Shown: piece after piece, positions 62,382 through 64,000 of the stretch
Numbering within the stretch: the stretch's first letter is position 1
Layout of the letters: every line of letters begins with the position of its first letter
Source: Calothrix sp. NIES-2100
Lineage (GTDB): Bacteria; Cyanobacteriota; Cyanobacteriia; Cyanobacteriales; Nostocaceae
NCBI RefSeq assembly: GCF_002368195.1
Contig: NZ_AP018178.1
Coordinates: forward strand, 8,700,645 to 8,764,644
Length of the DNA stretch: 64,000 nucleotides
Direction: 5' to 3'
Translations under genes and position numbers: made by a program
The notes under the pieces: model-generated
The model's input: only the letters and a program-made list of their open reading frames with translations
What the model was told of the DNA's origin: nothing
Databases searched by the model: none

Positions 62382-62582
62382 ATGCCTAATCCTAAAGGTA
62401 ATCCAGAAAGCTTGAAACCAATAGAAGCAAAAGGTGAAGAACCATTAACGGCTAACCTCAGCTTTCGTGTTACTGAGTCAATGAAGGAAGCTGTTAAGTC
62501 ACAAGATGATCCAGCACAATTCTGTAGAGATGCAATACAAGAGAAGTTGGATAGAAATAAAAATAACCAGTCAGAAAGTTAG
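62382..62582 (+). CDS. Small hypothetical protein, possible ribbon-helix-helix
   Basis: 66 residues from ATG 62382. The central part LTANLSFRVTESMKEAVKS with a following helix resembles the strand-helix-helix pattern of small DNA-binding regulators; both ends are polar. Its stop codon nearly abuts the stop of the convergent MotB-like gene. Confidence 0.6.
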   Translation: MPNPKGNPESLKPIEAKGEEPLTANLSFRVTESMKEAVKSQDDPAQFCRDAIQEKLDRNKNNQSES

Positions 62583-62584
62583 TA

Positions 62585-63301
62585 TTAACGGTTATTACCT
62601 GGGGTTTTATACTGTCCCAACTGAGCGAAGCGAATTTCAATCCGCCGGCGTTTGGGATTGTCGCTTCTGTCTGGTGACGCAAATCCTTGATCGTCTGGTA
62701 GCAGCAATTGCGCCGCTGAATAGGCTCTAAATTTTAGCCGTTTGAAAAGTCCTGATTTTCTTTGACGTTGCACATTTTGCAATTCTTTAACTACCGCTAA
62801 GGCTCGCATTAAGCCTAAATCAGCATTAGAACCAGGACAAAGAATCGAAACATCCTTATTACCCTTAGCGACTTCTTCTAATTTTGTATCTAAATTACCG
62901 CCATTTTGATTACTACACTTTAAAGAACCTACTTCTTCACCATCTGTATGACCAATAACTTCGATAACATCAACTTTTTTATTACTATTTTCAATTAGCT
63001 TAATATTATTTTCAATTTCTTTTAAAATTATGCCATTTTGACCAATATCGGTTTTTAAATTGCGTGGTAAAACTGCACTACCTGAAGGAAATTCATATTT
63101 GGCTGCTGGTAGTTCAATAATTGTTGGTTTCTCATCAGCACCAATTCCTATCTGGGGATTATTAATATTTTTTGAGTTTCTCGCTATTACTAATAATAGC
63201 AGCAGCGTAATAATCATAAAAGCATTGGACATTAAATCTGTAAAAGAAGTCCAGATGCTAAAAGTTTCATTCATCGGTAAACTTCTTGTTCTTCTTGGCA
63301 T
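62585..63301 (-). CDS. MotB/OmpA-type membrane protein, ZorB-like
   Basis: 238 residues from ATG 63301. A single N-terminal helix (about 24-42) follows SFTDLMSNAFMIITLLLLLV, with Asp at the position of the proton-path aspartate of MotB/ZorB-type stators. The rest is an OmpA-like peptidoglycan-binding domain: VIEVIGHTDGEEVGSL, SNADLGLMRALAVVKEL, YSAAQLLLPD, NPKRRRIEIRF. With the upstream gene it makes a stator-like pair. It resembles ZorB of the Zorya anti-phage system, but zorC, zorD or zorE are not downstream. Confidence 0.78.
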   Translation of the reverse strand: MPRRTRSLPMNETFSIWTSFTDLMSNAFMIITLLLLLVIARNSKNINNPQIGIGADEKPTIIELPAAKYEFPSGSAVLPRNLKTDIGQNGIILKEIENNIKLIENSNKKVDVIEVIGHTDGEEVGSLKCSNQNGGNLDTKLEEVAKGNKDVSILCPGSNADLGLMRALAVVKELQNVQRQRKSGLFKRLKFRAYSAAQLLLPDDQGFASPDRSDNPKRRRIEIRFAQLGQYKTPGNNR

Positions 63302-63328
63302 ATTTTATTTTCTCCATTGAGATTTACC

Positions 63329-64000
63329 TCAAGGTTGTTGTAATCTGGCTAATACAGCTAATAAATCAGCAATGCTAGTTTGAATTTGCTTCATTCCTTG
63401 AGTATTACGATCAATTTTTTCAGTGATATTTTGCAATTGATTAATTTGGTTACTTAGTAAAGATGCATTTTGATTTAATACTGAAACTACTTGCGCTATA
63501 TTAGTATTAGAAGATTGTGTAGTATTTTCAATTACTCCAGCTAAACTCTGCAATCGATTATTATGTGTACCGACTTGTCCTGTGTGCTGAGTTAAAGATG
63601 TTGTTAGCTGCGATACATTAGTATTGAAAGATTGGCTACTTGCTGACAGTGTATTAGCATTTTGCACCAGGCGATCGCTCACTTGAGTCAGGTTTTGTTG
63701 ATTATTCTGAATTAAGCTTTGGATCTGTGAAGAATTATTAACCAAAGTGTTACCAATAGCTTGCAGATTATCTGCATAGTTTTGTAATTTATCTATGGCG
63801 TTATCGAAAGAATTTGTCGAGTCACGAAGCGAAGATGTAATATCAGTAAAAGTTGTGGTTAATTTTGCCAAGTTGTTAGTCGCGTTACTTAAGACATTAG
63901 CGCCTGTTTGCATCGACTGCGAAGACTGATTCGCTACAGCCTGAAAATTATTCGCAGATGTATTTAGTGTATTAGAAGCTGCTGTGACAGCATTTTGAAA
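63329..64000 (-). CDS. Long coiled-coil protein, possible ZorA-like tail (5' end outside window)
   Basis: The frame is open to the right edge, so only the C-terminal 223 residues are present. They form a Gln/Asn/Ser-rich helical coil with heptad-like spacing (TNNLAKLTTTFTDITSSLRD, and so on), ending LLAVLARLQQP. A MotA-like membrane part would lie outside the window. Its position 27 bases upstream of the MotB-like gene and this long tail fit ZorA, whose cytosolic tail is a long coil. Other coiled-coil partners are possible. Confidence 0.6.
   Translation of the reverse strand, partial: FQNAVTAASNTLNTSANNFQAVANQSSQSMQTGANVLSNATNNLAKLTTTFTDITSSLRDSTNSFDNAIDKLQNYADNLQAIGNTLVNNSSQIQSLIQNNQQNLTQVSDRLVQNANTLSASSQSFNTNVSQLTTSLTQHTGQVGTHNNRLQSLAGVIENTTQSSNTNIAQVVSVLNQNASLLSNQINQLQNITEKIDRNTQGMKQIQTSIADLLAVLARLQQP

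Overview
The window looks like chromosomal DNA of a filamentous, probably heterocyst-forming cyanobacterium (Nostoc/Anabaena group). This is inferred from gene content (chlD, three tandem high-light-inducible proteins, a SigF-type sigma factor, a NrtA/CmpA-type transporter, a PEP-CTERM protein, a DUF3285 protein), many GCGATCGC (HIP1) sites, and many 7-bp short tandem repeats (TTGACTG, CGTAATT, CAATGCC, GTCATTG) of the kind known from these genomes. No species is assigned.

Layout. 0-3.4 kb: the 5' part of an exported DUF5117/5118-type metalloprotease, a pentapeptide-repeat protein and an 11 x 21-bp tandem repeat. 3.4-8 kb (minus strand): an incomplete DNA-phosphorothioation cluster (dndD, a MazEF-like pair, dndE, a Dnd-associated methyltransferase) with no dndB or dndC. 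8.4-16.4 kb: a proline aminopeptidase, an FG-GAP propeller protein, then the minus-strand housekeeping genes prfB (with its +1 frameshift site), DUF3285, ybeY, dgkA, trpG and a metal-site-less MBL-fold protein. 16.6-20.8 kb: an accessory segment with a degenerate second prfB that still has a CTTTGAC shift site, a SprT-like protein with HQxxH, and a tyrosine recombinase. 20.9-30.9 kb: BI-1, sigF, chlD, two Uma2 proteins, a nuclease-like protein, a NYN-domain protein, RNase III and a histidine kinase.

31-37.5 kb holds two c-di-AMP (ydaO-type) riboswitches. One precedes a three-gene ABC importer. The other, with an intrinsic terminator right behind the aptamer, precedes a universal stress protein and an ArsB/NhaD-type transporter, so this stretch reads as a second-messenger-controlled transport region. 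37.7-42.5 kb is a co-directional set: coiled-coil protein, OmpA-domain membrane protein, Ras-like GTPase, stand-alone sensor domain and histidine kinase. 42.6-52.2 kb: three Hli genes, a cyanobacterial unknown, an IscA/SufA-type protein, a TPR protein, a TIGR01777 epimerase with a solitary HEARO/omega-RNA-like element just upstream, an FHA protein and a copper P-type ATPase. 52.4-60.8 kb: small membrane proteins, a 1.4-kb gene-poor stretch with an IS-like end, a CPBP protease, a PEP-CTERM protein, a HAD phosphatase, nadA and a phosphoesterase.

After tRNA-Ser(UGA) at 60.9 kb the DNA turns accessory: a RelE/ParE-type toxin-antitoxin pair, small unknowns, and a MotB-like plus coiled-coil MotA-partner-like pair running off the right edge that recalls ZorB/ZorA.

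The best candidates for something new are the frameshift-retaining, GGQ-less RF2 paralogue, the dndDE cluster with an embedded toxin-antitoxin pair, the OmpA/GTPase/kinase operon, and the ZorAB-like pair. All homology statements come from reading motifs; no searches were run.
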